Shown: one piece after another, positions 36,061 through 47,739 of the stretch
Numbering within the stretch: position 1 is the stretch's first letter
Layout: each line of letters begins with the position of its first letter
NCBI GenBank assembly: GCA_008638375.1
Contig: CM018051.1
Coordinates: forward strand, 36,887,677-36,951,676
Length of the DNA stretch: 64,000 bases
From: Nyssa sinensis
Lineage: Eukaryota; Streptophyta; Magnoliopsida; Cornales; Nyssaceae
Direction: 5' to 3'
Program-made: the position numbers and the translations under genes
Notes under the pieces: model-generated
Databases searched by the model: none
What the model saw: only the letters and a program-made list of their open reading frames with translations
What the model was told of the DNA's origin: nothing

Positions 36061-36350
36061 CCCCATCTGATGGATCTAGGGCCTTCCAATAATGATGTTA
36101 TAAGGAGATTTGGCATCTAGGACCATGAATTCAGAGATCAAGGTATTCTGTTCATATCCATCTCTTAGCGTGGTTGGTAGATCAATTCTGCCCATTGGAA
36201 AGCTGAGGTTCCCATTGAATCCTGCCATTATAGCAATAGTTTCTCTGGTGTCCTTCGAATCGAGTTTCATATATTTAAAGGGTTTGTAGAATAGTACGTT
36301 GGTAGAACTTCCAGTGTCTTGAGAACCCTTATGATCTCAAAGTTAGCAAC
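36061..36350 (-). pseudogene. retropepsin-like protease of the Tat-like element
   Basis: A nearly clean minus-strand frame holds DTGSSTNVLF (catalytic DTG at 36318-36310), then MKLDSKDTRETIAIMAGFNG, then EFMVLDAKSPYNIIIGRP (the hydrophobic-IIG flap end), then a TAG where Trp is expected. Order and spacing fit the Tat protease, released from the gag-pol polyprotein. The active site is intact, so this is among the best preserved domains. Confidence 0.87.
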
Positions 36351-36399
36351 TGTGAGTGAGATAACAAGGGCATCGTTGTGGGGACAGTGTATCCCTACG

Positions 36400-37222
36400 A
36401 GATCTAATTCAAAGAACTGAATTCGAGCTTCTGTCTTTATCTTTTTCTCAATGGACCGAGATCTGGATGATGTAGGGCTCTGTCCTTACTTTCCTAAGTA
36501 GATATTTTTCTAGCCAAGTTAGATGTTCCTGCCATTGCATTGTTGGCATGGAGCACGGAAATGACTTGTTGATTATTTTGTTGTTACTGGTCATTCCAAA
36601 CTTCCCTTTGTTCATGCCTTTACTCTGGCCTCCTCTAATGGGGTCTTTCATCTTAAGTATTCTGTCTTCCGTCATGGCGGATGAATTATCTCAGTTGTCA
36701 TCTCCTTATGAGATGCTCTATCTCCTACTTCAGAGCTCTGGATTCCTCGGTCGTGTGCCCCTGCTCTTTATAGAAGTCACAATATTTGTTTCGATTTCTC
36801 GAGTCGAGGTGGCTTTTCAATGGTTCTGGTCACCTCAGGTTTTCACGAGTCTAGACCTGTTGGAGTATATGGGTAAGAGAGGCATTTAACGGGGTATAAG
36901 TTTCCGTACCTTCTATAACTAGAGTTGTTTAGAGCTTTGGGTGTTGTTATCTTGTCAGGATTCCTAGTCTTTTTTTTATTGGCGTTGTTATCCCTCTTCT
37001 GAACTTGCTCGTCCTTCTGAGCTTGTTCTTTAGCTTTTTGAAAGGATATTTTTGTATCTTAGAGATTAATATACTTTTGTGCTCTCTCCATGAGCACTGT
37101 ATCGACAAGGGGATTCTTGGTTAAGGAATTCTAAAAGCGTCCAAGCCCAAGGCCTGAAATGAGGATGGCCACTAAGAAACTCGAACTACAGTCAGTAATC
37201 TCCTAGAGCTCGGTATTAAAAC
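36400..37222 (-). pseudogene. gag, C-terminal part, after the 37223-40175 insertion
   Basis: The minus-strand frame resumes at the insertion with FNTEL-EITD, goes through ERAQKYINL-DTKISFQKAK-EQAQKDEQVQKRDNN (the usual 'RA-KYI' helix of Tat gag) and ends with YCDFYKEQGHTTEESRALK-EIEHLIR near 36690-36785, the worn cysteine-histidine region of Tat gag. Most stops are TAG at expected Gln. Confidence 0.8.
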
Positions 37223-37559
37223 TGTCATGCCCCGAATTTTCACAAACCCAGGGAGTGAGTGAAATGAAATAAGAAAAGTAAATGAAGGTCATTAAGGTGG
37301 GTTTAGTTGATTATGCATTCGTTTCTCTATGTTTCCCCAAAATTAAAAATGAAGACTTGCTAATTGACTTAACCAAAATGGTCTCCTAATGTCACTCAAA
37401 CATCCCTCCCAATTAATATTTAAAATATTTTAAGTCATGTTCAAAAATGGCTTCCAAAACAACCACAAAATATCTCTAAAAATGCCTTGGAATAATGACC
37501 CAAATAGGCCCCAAAAGCCCTAAGGCATGGACAAAGAATAGGTCAAAAGGTCTACCAAA

Positions 37560-37730
37560 ATTGGTCAAAGGGAGTGGCCAAAAATAGCCCAATAGGGTGG
37601 CCAAACATGGCCCAAAAAGTTGACTAAAAAATGGCCCAAAAGGGTGGCCAAACATGGCCCAAGGATTGGCCAAACATGGCCCAAAAGAGTGCCCAAACAT
37701 TGCTAAAAAAGGTGGCCAAGAGAATGTGTC
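37560..37730 (-). repeat. about 22-bp tandem repeat in the solo LTR
   Basis: About seven units of 'ggtggccaaacatggcccaaaa' type. The sister LTR has the same kind of array at 60930-61130 with more and different units. Frames through it give spurious Pro/Gly/Phe-rich peptides. Confidence 0.88.
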
Positions 37731-39738
37731 AGGAGGGCTGTCAGGAGGCTGGTGCGTAGAAGGGGTGTTGGGCGCACGGGCATGTGCGCAAGGGGGTAAG
37801 GCAGGCAGCAGGCGTGCGGGCTCGCGACATGCTCTCACGCGTGCGCGAGCGGTTGGGCGGCTGGCTGGGCAGGGGGGCCCTAGGCTGTTTTCTGCAATTT
37901 CACTGTAGTAACAGTGTAATTGCTACGGCTAAATTTCTCTGTTTGCTGCACTAATTTTCTCTGTTTTGTCAATTTTTTTCCCTAAGTTTTGATGGCTACT
38001 TTTTTCCCATTTTTAGCCCACTTCTTCAAGGTTTTTAACCCCCTCTTTTTGACACATTTCCCACCTATCTAAAAGGTGTTTTACGCACCTAACAAATCCT
38101 TTAATTTCGTAAAATTTCAACATAAGCCCTCTTTGTTTTCTAAGTATTTTTTCCCACCTAATATTCATAGTGTTTCATATTAATAAGGATTTATATACTT
38201 CCATCCTCACTCGATGGCCACAATTTCATAGAAATTAAACATACATCATTAAATACACAATCCACCATATGTGCTCATGTACTTGAACTTTAAATGTTAC
38301 AAACTTCATGTTCATTACAATTATAAGGTCTTGCCCATTGTTTTCATAATATACAAAATTTTTACAAGTTCATTTCATATGGCTTAGGGCTTATACCCTT
38401 ATACAACTCAAAATATGCCCCAAGGGCCAAATATCCTTTGTGGTCCATTTCTCCCCCGTTCTTCAAGACTTCATCAAGTCTCAAGTACCGGGAGCCTCAT
38501 CTGTACTATGATATCCCATAAGGGGTTAGCTCAACTGCTGGTATGACATAATGCTAATACAAGGAATAAGATTAAAGTGTGGCATGTGCTAAGTGTACAT
38601 TTATAATCTACATGCCTTCCAATTTATCAATACAATACAATGACAATATGCGTGACATACACATGCAAACTCTATGCCACACCCATGTCTCGTTTACGGA
38701 TCGCTTCCGTTGGACCGCTGAGTACCAACACCCGTTCACGGACCGCTCCCATTGGATACTGGGCACCAATGTAATGGCCAATTTTGGGTTTTTCACCACA
38801 AGATCCACACCCTCATAATGCATAGCACCAAGTGCTCAACCCACACTATGTTTTCAAGGAATCACCATATGTTAAAATGCCTTGATTTTTTTATGCAATT
38901 ACTATAAGGCATTTTATCAAATACATGGCATACAACTTAAATCATGCATCATGCATAAAGTAAATTCTAACTTTCAAACCACACAACTTCTTCCAAATGA
39001 ACATATGCTAATGTTACATGTTCACTATATTACCAATTCTCAAAGAACACATAATTACACAAAACATCAATCATTAAACAACCATATCTTCCAAAACATA
39101 GGGTCTATTCACATGAACATAAGCCATAATGTAATGAATCAAACATATATTCAAGTTATATGTTCATCATTTTGACAAATTCTCAAAGATTACAAACTAC
39201 ATAAAGTACTAACACATTGAATAAATCATAATTTCCGAACTACAAGATTTTATTTACATGAACATAAGCTAGAATACAGTGAATCATACATATAGTCATG
39301 GTTCATGTTTATCATTTTACCAAATTTTCAAAGAATACAAAGAACACACAAGTACATAAACAACCAACTCTAGGTTTTCAAAGAAACTACATCCTAAGTG
39401 ACTTTCTAACAGAAAATAAACATATAATCATTCAATCAACTTATAAAACACTCCTAAACTTAACCGTATTCCTTACTTAGCAAAATATCATACCTAAAAG
39501 GGTTTTTCTCAACCTTAGGGAGTTATACTCGCTGTGCAGCCAAACCAATAAGTGAGAATGTAACCCTTGATGTGGGGAACAACTTCCTAGAAGAAAGCCT
39601 TGTGAGAATCGTAGCCTTAGAGATGTGTTTTGGTGGCTTGAAACTTCGAAAACCCTAAGTTTCTTTCACCTTTCTCTCCATGAACATGTTACTGCTTGTA
39701 TTCTCAGACCAAAATATGAAATTTTTACACTAAGGGGT

Positions 39739-39749
39739 CCTATTTATAG
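39739..39749 (-). promoter_or_regulatory. TATA box of the solo LTR
   Basis: CTATAAATAGG on the minus strand, about 430 bases inside the LTR start at 40175. The sister LTR has GTATAAATAC at 62901-62910 in the same place. Confidence 0.6.
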
Positions 39750-40175
39750 TAAAGGGGCAAAGGATCAAAAATACTATTTTGCCTTTAATGAGTTCGGGAC
39801 CCCGTTACACTACAATCCATCCCAAAATGCCTCAATTCAACATTTTGCTTTAACCAAAGTTCTTAAAATGATTTTAAATGATATTTTTCCAAAAACTTTA
39901 TTTTCGTCCGTTGGCTGTTTCGACCGGACCTACTCGGGCCACCTGAGATGCCCTTTTGGTCTAATTTTTTAACCTGTCTCCGATTAGGCTCAAATTTTCA
40001 CAGGAGGTGTATTTTAACATTCTAAACATATTTTTCTTCTATGGTATACTCACATTATGCTTCTAAATATGACTTATGCCTAAATAATACATATGTAGTG
40101 TCCTACTAGTAAATAGAGCATAAATAGTGCCCTACTGGCAAAACGAAAATTACCCTCATTTTTCAGGTCTCTACA

Positions 40176-40780
40176 AAAATAAGCTATGTACTCCCGAAGT
40201 GACTCTCTCTTTGCTTTCTTCACAGTCAGTAAGAACTCTGGCCCTTTTCTCAACTTCCTACTTGTTAAGAAACGGTCAAGAAATAGTCTATTAAGCTCAT
40301 AAAAGTTGCTGACAGATTTCTGGGAAAGGTTGTGAAACCATTTAAGGGCGGTACCTTTCAGGCTGGTCACAAAAGTTCGACACATGAAGGCATTGGTAGC
40401 CCCGTGTAGGGTCATTGTATGCTGATAATGAGATAAGTGGTCCTTAAGGTCTTCAGACCCATCATAGAAAGTGAATTGTTGGACAACAAGTTCTTGGGTC
40501 ACTTCTCTGTCATTATAGTAGAGGTGAACGGCGTGAAGAACCTACCGATCAGTTTAGCTTAGCTTGTATTATTTTAGAGGGACGTGGAACCCCTTGGTTA
40601 AGATCGTCTGATCTTGAGAATCTGCTATCTCCTTTACCTTTTGAGGGGCTTTGGGTAGGTTTTTTTGTGTAATCAGTAATCATTTTTGGTCTTGTCCCGT
40701 GTTTCCAAGTCCTAGATTTACGAGGGAAATTTTTCTAGCAGCAGCAGAAGGATGCTGCTTTCCTAAGATTGGTAGACCTA
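40176..40780 (-). pseudogene. gag, central capsid-like domain (Retrotrans_gag)
   Basis: Minus-strand frame from 40780: GLPILGKQHPSAAARKIS, stops, then a clean part with FYDGSEDLKDHLSHYQ, GATNAFMCRTFVTSLKGTAL, KWFHNLSQKSVSNFYELNRLF, RKLRKGPEFLLTVK and ESLREYIAYF. These are the blocks of the plant retrotransposon gag domain (PF03732): YDG..DP-DHL, the LKG-A--W motif, F--RF and ESL--Y---F. It builds the virus-like particle. It is cut at 40175 by an LTR and at 40781 by an Athila-like LTR. Confidence 0.9.
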
Positions 40781-42230
40781 TGATGAGAATGTAAATGTCA
40801 TATTTTTCTTCCTTAATGTTTAGTCTTTTATACTTATTTGGTACCTAAATGTACTCATTATTCTTATATTTTGATTTAAGATGACAAATGGAGGTGCTAA
40901 TTGCAAAACGAAGCTAATTGGGCAATTTTGGACAGTTTCGACATCATTTCATAATTTAGGTATAACTCTCTCATCCTGAGCTCCGATTGAGATGATTCAA
41001 GATTCTATGGAACGCCAAGAAAACGTTCTACAACTTTTATGTTTTGAGTTGTGAGAGATATGGGCTGCATCAAGGTAGAATTCGGGCTCGACGTTGTTTT
41101 CACCTGTACTGCTGACAGTTCTGGAACATTTTTTAGCTTGTAATTCTATTGCATGGATTTGATGCAGTTTATTTTCAAAAGTTTCTAGATCTGGTGCACA
41201 CAAATTCCAACTGAAAGCACCACTTTCTTAGTTATATTAGGACTTTATTTTATTTTTAATATTTTCCTTAATTAGTCAGATTTGGATATTGTTATTTTAG
41301 GATAATATTTAGAATATCTTTAGGAGTTCTAGGAGGCTTCTAAGAGGGAGGATTTTTAACTTGAAAAGGAGAGAGGAGAAAACAATCAGATTTGACGCCT
41401 CTCTCTCCCCTCTTCTCTACCTTATACTTCGAGTTTTCATGGCTCTACGTGGCTAAACTTTTGTAATTGGTTGAAGGAAACAGAAGCCTCGGAATCAATA
41501 AAACTGTGAGATCTAATTTGTTTTTATTATTCAATTTATACTTTGAGTATCAGATGTTTTTTTGTGCTTATTTTCATGATTGTCTCGTTTAATTACTAGG
41601 AGGCCTACTAATTTATTATTCGTTGCAATCTATTGCTAGTTTAGATATCAAATTCGTAACTTGTTTGATCCTTCTAATTTGTGAAGCAACTAAGATTTAA
41701 TGATTTGCTGAATCAGAAATTATTAGATATTAGGAAGAACGCTCGACTAAATTAAATACAACCGCTTATGCTTGTATTGTTTAGTTTCATCGATCTTTCT
41801 AATTCTTAAGGCTACTACTAGATTAAACCTTCAGCGCTTGTCTTGGGTTATTTAGTAGTTAGGGTTAATTTGATCGCTTGTTTTCTAATTAACTGCGACT
41901 AAGGAGAGATAGGAAAATAGTTCCAACGGTGAATATTCAAAGTATGAATTGATATATACTTGCATCGATGATTAGTTGTAAAATTCCGATGGTGGATGTT
42001 GACTTAGACCAAGGCTTTTTTTTTTGGATTGATTTTGATACTTTAATCTGAATTGTTCCTTAGTTGTTTTTCTTAAAATTATTTTCGTTATACTCAAACC
42101 CCTCTCATCCTTGTTCACGTAGCATAAAACTAGATTAGATACTCTCCGTGGGAACGATCCTTACTCGCACTACTACATGTATTTTTAGGAGTTTAGGTTT
42201 TATTTTTTGGTTGCCTACGATAGCACACCA
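40781..42230 (+). mobile_element. 1.45-kb Athila-like solo LTR inserted in gag
   Basis: Starts TGATGAGAATG, ends CACACCA; flanks ACCTA (40776-40780) and ACCTG (42231-42235). Removing it with one flank rejoins the gag frame (PEVPG to LPILG). Near the 3' end ctctccgtgggaacgatcc and the following tactcgcactactaca match the typical text at the 3' end of Athila LTRs, and gatagcacacca follows. No related copy is in the window. It contains no ORF of note. Confidence 0.7.
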
Positions 42231-42710
42231 ACCTGGGACCTCAGGAGGCTGAAATCCTTGTTGCGCTGGATTAGCTCCAGAGACCGTTGGGATTGGTATT
42301 CTCGTCCTGCTCTGGTAATGGATGATAGGATGGAACATCGATATTTCTTTCCCTATAGTTGTTGATGATTGGGGATTAGTCCCCATATGGATGGTACCAT
42401 GGGGGTGTACCAGCTGCACATTGGGTGACTCCTCATTAGTGGAATCCTCTGCCCGTGGTGGTGGCGGGAGGCTGAGGTCCTCCATGAACAACGTTAATAG
42501 GGAGGAGGATGATTGTTCCTCTAGTTCTGAGCTAGTGAAGCCAAAGCCTGTGACATAGTTGTGAGTTGTTCCTACATCTGATTGGACTATCGTTGAATCT
42601 GATCAAGCTTGCAGTTGTAGACGAACGAGTGTTTGTCCCCTTTCTCTTCTAGTAGGAGGCTGATTTTGAAGGTTTTGAGAGTTCTTTCTAGGACGAAAGT
42701 TGGGAGCCAT
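42231..42710 (-). pseudogene. gag, N-terminal part with start codon
   Basis: ATG at 42710 on the minus strand, 80 bases after the LTR: MAPNFRPRKNSQNLQNQPPTRRERGQ (split here as a basic, Gln-rich start), one TGA replacing an Arg codon (CGA), then MEDLSLPPPPRAEDSTNEES and a low-complexity Pro/Ser/Gln-rich stretch up to the Athila-like insertion. This variable N-terminus is usual in Tat gag. The start is chosen because it is the first ATG after the PBS and the frame continues into the gag domain. Confidence 0.75.
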
Positions 42711-42768
42711 TCGTTTCTTTTAAGAAAAGAAGCTTTCTTTCCAATGTAAAGTAATGAGAACGATCGTT

Positions 42769-42787
42769 GTTCCCATAGACAATACCA
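42769..42787 (-). promoter_or_regulatory. worn primer binding site of the Tat-like element
   Basis: On the minus strand, three bases after the LTR, TGGTATTGTCTATGGGAAC. This resembles the TGGCGCCGTCTGTGGGAA text next to the 5' LTR of Tat elements, with CG and CC positions changed to TA/TT, as methylation damage would do. The primer tRNA cannot be named from this copy. Confidence 0.5.
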
Positions 42788-42790
42788 AAC

Positions 42791-43253
42791 TGATGTTGCT
42801 ATTTTCTGGTCTGAAGGCTTTTTCTCTCCGAACTACCTGTCAATTACTTGAGGTCAAAGGGTTACAAGGGAAGGTTCCGATGGTAGCCACTCTAATGATA
42901 AAGTTAGTAAAGAAATAGAGACTATAATTCAATAGAAGAATTGAACATAAATTAAAAGCGTACCTTACGACCTTATTTATAAGCTATAGATATCCTAAGT
43001 TTAGTAGGATTAAGAACCTTAAAAGTAGGGATTTAAGGATATCCGTAGATAGTAGTTTCTATGCATAACTCTGTTTCCTTATTCTGAGGTAGGAGGCCTA
43101 TGGAAGACGATGATAAGTTCAGAACCTATTACCTCTGAACCCTCCGTGCTTGGTTGACTTGGATTAAATAACCTTCTCATGATCTGTACCCTAAAGAGTT
43201 CATTATAGACACGTGTCACACCCTAAATACGATAGTCAAATTATGGTATATCA
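42791..43253 (-). repeat. 5' LTR of the Tat-like element
   Basis: 463 bp, TGATATACC to CATCA on the minus strand, followed outside by GAAAG (43254-43258). TATA box TATAAATAAGG at 42971-42981 (minus). A perfect G-box, CACGTG within GACACGTGTC, at 43210-43215. It differs visibly from the 3' LTR along its length, so the element is old. Confidence 0.92.
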
Positions 43254-43258
43254 GAAAG

Positions 43259-46098
43259 CATTAGTGATCTATACTAAATCATATTGGATTAGTTTCACAA
43301 AAAATTGAGAACTAAATGTTGCTCAATTATTCAAGTCTAACTTGTTGGGATTGTATGTCCTTCAAACCCAATTTATAGATGATATTATTATGACGTTTTT
43401 ATTTAATTAAATAATTTATTTGCATTACATACATATTGGAGTAAAATATTTGTATTGATAAAATTCATGAGATGAATTTGGGGTCCACAGAATATAAATG
43501 GATGATTTAGGTGCATTGAATGAGACTCGTGTACATGAGACATAAATCATTAGTCATTATAGTTTGAAATTTATTGTTCACATTCAGTGATAGAACTTAA
43601 CAGTCTATCTAAAAGAATGTAGCATGTTAGTCTCTATGAGATAGGATGACTTATCTCAATCATTTGAGTGAAAGACTCAAAACTGGATGTTAGTGTATTT
43701 GGGATGCATTGAATAAGATCGTTGATAAGATTATATCATTAATTACTGTCAACCTTGATATATTTCTTATACTGCTAAAGTGAATAGCTCTTGATCCTAA
43801 GAGGGTAATGGACCTATACTTTTACTTTTAATTACTTTAATATATCAAAGGGTGAGACCTATTAAAGTCATTAATGCTTGATATTTTGGGTAATTAATTC
43901 TAATGCCCAGAAACATATATGCTCAAGATGAAATCCGCATGGTTTAATAAATTTAATTTGATTTAGTTTAATCACAAAAACTAGGCCCAATATTTTGGAA
44001 AAATGTTTTCCTATATATATATATTATTAAATACATACTTATTTTGTAAAAATAATTATTTTAGAGTGTGATCAAATGATATAAATCTAGAAATTAAATT
44101 GATTGAAAAATTAGCAAATGGATTGATAGTAAATTTATTTAGTTCCAAATGCTAATTTATGTGGAAGGGCTTATTTGCGGATATTTTACATAGAAAGACT
44201 TAATTATAAATTATCTAATTTTGGAGTACAATTATTTTTCATGTGATGGTATTAAAATTAATTAATAAATTTAATAGTTGGGTCAAGAGTTGACTAGTCT
44301 ACTATTTAATCTATTGGAGTCAAAATGGGGTAAGTGCTATTAGATCACACTCTTAATCCAACTTAGATTACAAATTGGAATTAAGATGAAGAAAAAAGGA
44401 ATGGTCAATCAATTAAAAAAAATGGAATAAATAAATAAACAAATAATTTTGTCATTTAAAAAAAAATTAACAAGAGAGAAATATCTATATATTATTTTAT
44501 AAAATAAAAAAATTAATATAATTTTAAAAATTTTAGAAAAGATTAGTATAATTTTCGTAAATTCTGAAAAATTTAAATATAATTTATACGTTTAAAAAAA
44601 TATATCAATATACTCTCTCTGATTTACAGAAAACAGAGAGCAAAAATACAAAAAAAAATTCCTTTTGATCGGTGTAGGAGAGTTCGAGTCCCATTATTAA
44701 CATTCTAAGATAAGAAATTTTTTTCTCAAACGAGGATGAAGACTCTCCTTAATTGGATGGAGATGATCCATCTCCTGTGGTGAGACGATGAGAAGATCTT
44801 TAACTTGGAAGTCGCCCACAACGTGAGAGTGTTCATTTTCCTTCATTATATATAATTTACATATACTAATCAATAGTTTCATGATCATTCAGTGAACCAT
44901 TCAACTTGTTGAGGCAATGCCAGATAGTACACTTCTGGCACTGTTATAAGTCGACTAAGGCATCGTTCTGCAGATCAAATTACAGTATTTTAGGATTGAG
45001 ATATGAAACTCACAAGGAAAATTGAAAAATGAATAAAAGAGATAGAAATACAAAAATTGAATGGGGCAATTAAAACCAGTAGGCGAAGCGTACCTGTATG
45101 GTGGGTATGTGATTGGAAGAGACAACGTCCATATAAAGAGGAGAGGGAATGGGCTTCGCTCAGGGGGTTTGACGGGGCTTGTGTTGAATCTATTGATGCG
45201 TTTTTTTTCATTTGAGATCAGAGGGTCAACAACGGTGAGAGACTGAAAGATGAAAGAAGAAGACGAGAGTGACCGGCAACGCTGCAGTCGTCGGCATCGA
45301 CTGCAGTTGTCGGCAAAGGTTCAGTCATTGGCAAACGTGTGAGAAAGGGAGAGACCAAAGAAAGTGGGTGAGTCCGTGAGAGGGAGGCGCTGATGGGTAT
45401 ACACGTTTGGTAGCTTTATTTCAATCCGTACATAACCTACTTTCAACCCATTTAAATGGCAGCTGGTTATTTCAACCCAATACAGTTTCAGCTCATTTTT
45501 CAAATGAGTTACCCAAATTCATAAATCACTGGGCGGGTTTATGAGCTTGGATTGAGTTTGTCACCCTACTTTGGATGATCCGCAACTAGTGAAGTGGTTA
45601 AACAAAGCTGATTGAAGCAAAATGAGTGTTTATGCTTGAAAGCATCACGTCAAGTGTTGTAATACAATTTGAAAGGCAGCGCACTAATCAAGAAGAAATC
45701 ATTATGGACTGAATTTGGATATGTATTGCAAAGCAATACATCTTATGAGTTCTGAAGCAAGAAAAGACGCAGCAGCCGTGACCCTACAGTTGCTATCTTA
45801 TGGCAGTAGCAAAATAACGGTTTACTGCAGAGGGAACGGCCATGGGAGTCTAATTTTAATGTTTTCTTTATGCATGATGATGTTAATATATGTTCATGTG
45901 ATTAAACATGTTATTTGATTATTGATAGTAATTTAATATTTATTTATCATTAATATCTGTGTGTTTGTGATATGATACATAAATATTTTTTGTCAATTTT
46001 ATTTTTTCTAAAATTTTAAGAGTTTTATTTGGAATGAGACTCCTTGTGAGTTCCACTTTCTTATTTTACTTTATTTTTAATTAATTAGGATTTGCTTT
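43259..46098. other. flank between the two nests; no supported gene
   Basis: At 43343 the text TGTTGGGATTGTATG looks like the start of a Ty1/copia LTR and the next 650 bp have a similar flavour, but no second end or PBS was found. 44390-44680 is A-rich. From about 44900 to 45300 the minus strand looks like the 5' end of a gene (separate entry). 45600-46098 holds only short frames. Confidence 0.4.
44885..45211 (-). pseudogene. possible 5' exons of an unknown gene (minus)
   Basis: After a CT-rich leader (tcttcttctttcatctttcag) the minus strand has ATG at 45211 and a 40-residue frame MKKNASIDSTQAPSNPLSE... that meets a donor, CATACAG|GTACGC, at about 45092. An acceptor, tttgatctgcag, ends at about 44971. 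Joining them keeps the frame: ERCLSRLITVPEVYYLALP, QQVEWFTE, stop. Leader, phase and T-rich intron are gene-like, but I do not recognise the protein and it is short. It may be a gene relic or chance. Confidence 0.3.
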
Positions 46099-47739
46099 TA
46101 TAACATCCCATTTTATTTTTTGAAAATATTTTATGGGGGCCAATAAACAAGTAAAAATTAAGTCAAAGCCTAACTTTAAATAAGCATGAATCGTTTAATG
46201 AAAAATAATAATAAAATATTAAATAAATAATAAAGTGAATAAAATAAGAATTTCTCTCTAATGTTCTACCCAATTCAAGTAGACCATATGCCGACTAAGA
46301 TATAATTAATCGCCAATGATTATAGGCCAAATAAAAAAAATACAAATAAATAATAAATTGAAGAAATTAATATTACCATGAGTTTATACATATGAGAAGA
46401 TGCTACTATATCGACCTTGATGAGATCAAGAGATATCAATGTTTTGGTACAGGTGTACATTATTATATGACAAAATAAACTAATAACAATATTTACTAAT
46501 TGTAAGTTTTACGTGTAAAAATAATACTCTAACAATAAAATAATGGGTTGGGATTGGGTGATATCCATTTAGATTTTGTCAATAAAATTGATTAATAAAG
46601 TAACTATATATATATATATATTAATTATATAATGATGTATATAAATACATATATGGTAGAAAAAAATGGCATGGGCAAATGTCACGACCCAAAACCCATC
46701 TTTTGCAGATTAGGGGTTCGTGATCGGCCACCAAGACCTTTTTCAATGATCATAATACCTTACAAATTTTCATTTAGTCAAACGCAGCGAAATAAAATTC
46801 TTTTTCTTTTGCGGAAGCCATTAATATGCATCTCATACGATGATTATTTCAACACCAGTCATTCATATATATATATATATATATATATCACATGGTGACT
46901 ATAAAAGTACATGATGTAAATTCCCAAAATCAGCTGACATCAAGTTCAATATACATCCCATGGTTACCAAAAGTATCTACAATATGTCTAACAAAAATTC
47001 TAATACAAAAAAGGTTCATAGTTTATAAGCTCTCAGCTATCCTGCCTGGACTTGCTATTTCCTTGCCAATACAGTTACCTGAAATATATTGGAGAAATCT
47101 ATATGAGCTTCACTAAGTTTGTGAGTAATTCTACTATGTTCGGGGTTTCAAAATACCATATAACTCTATACTGAAATACCAGTAATCATATATCATTAGA
47201 ATACGTTATCTCAAATTACAACAGATAAGAGAATAATATCAAATTCACTTTCAATAAATCCCAATTCAATGGTAGTCATAAATCAATGATTAATAACATA
47301 GTGTAATAACGATGAATAACAATACAATTCAATCATTAGTTTTGATTTAAAGTCATGGTTCAATAACATAGTCATAGTTCAAAATCATGGTTCAATCTTT
47401 AATCATAGTTCAATTTTAGCCAATCCAAAATCATTGTTCAATGTTTCAAATTCGATCGTAGTTCATATTCAATATTCATATTTAAATCAGTATATTCCAC
47501 TTCTATGGTCAACAAATTAGAACCTCACTGATTGAGATTGATAGACTAGTTCGATAATGCGTATATATTGTCAACATGAAATGTGGGTAGGTGTTATATT
47601 AGGGATGACTTCTAGCCCGGGTTTCAATTAATGATCTGATATATTATAATATTTTAGCAAAAATTATTGGTGTAATACACTTAGCATAGTCATCATATTT
47701 GTTACATTCATAATATAATGTTTCAAAATTACAGCCGTA

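Larger units (their letters stand above)
37223..40175 (-). mobile_element. 2.95-kb solo LTR inserted in gag
   Basis: Plus-strand ends TGTCATGCCCCG...TCTCTACA; flanks AAAAC (37218-37222) and AAAAT (40176-40180). It aligns with 60578-63340 over its length, and its ends with 26518 and 47740. Orientation is judged minus: the TGACA end with CGGGGCA is the 3' end in relatives, and a TATA box (CTATAAATAGG, minus) is at 39739-39749. Small internal ORFs, including one at 39625-39972, have no recognisable content. Confidence 0.85.
5018..43253 (-). mobile_element. Tat-lineage Ty3/gypsy retrotransposon, full length but split by four nested insertions
   Basis: Both ends are defined: LTRs at 5018-5503 and 42791-43253, with GAAAG on each outer side (5013-5017 and 43254-43258). 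On the minus strand the order is LTR, PBS-like site, gag, protease, RT, RNase H, a second plant-type RNase H, integrase, tandem array, an opposite-strand ORF, PPT, LTR. A second RNase H after RT-RNase H and an antisense extra ORF before the 3' LTR are known traits of the Tat lineage. Insertions at 6077-20959, 24272-33356, 37223-40175 and 40781-42230 each show a target duplication; without them the element is about 9.85 kb and the frames rejoin. Stops and frameshifts throughout make it immobile by itself. Confidence 0.93.

Noticed and set aside
37654..37908. 84-residue Gly/Ala/Arg-rich frame
   Set aside because: It runs through the 22-bp tandem repeat and a locally GC-rich LTR stretch; no counterpart in the sister LTR.
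39625..39972. 115-residue frame near the end of the 37223-40175 LTR
   Set aside because: The sister LTR has frameshifts in the same text, and the frame crosses the TATA box of the LTR.
43343..44000. Ty1/copia LTR starting TGTTGGGATTG
   Set aside because: No second end, PBS or target duplication could be found; only mentioned in the flank entry.
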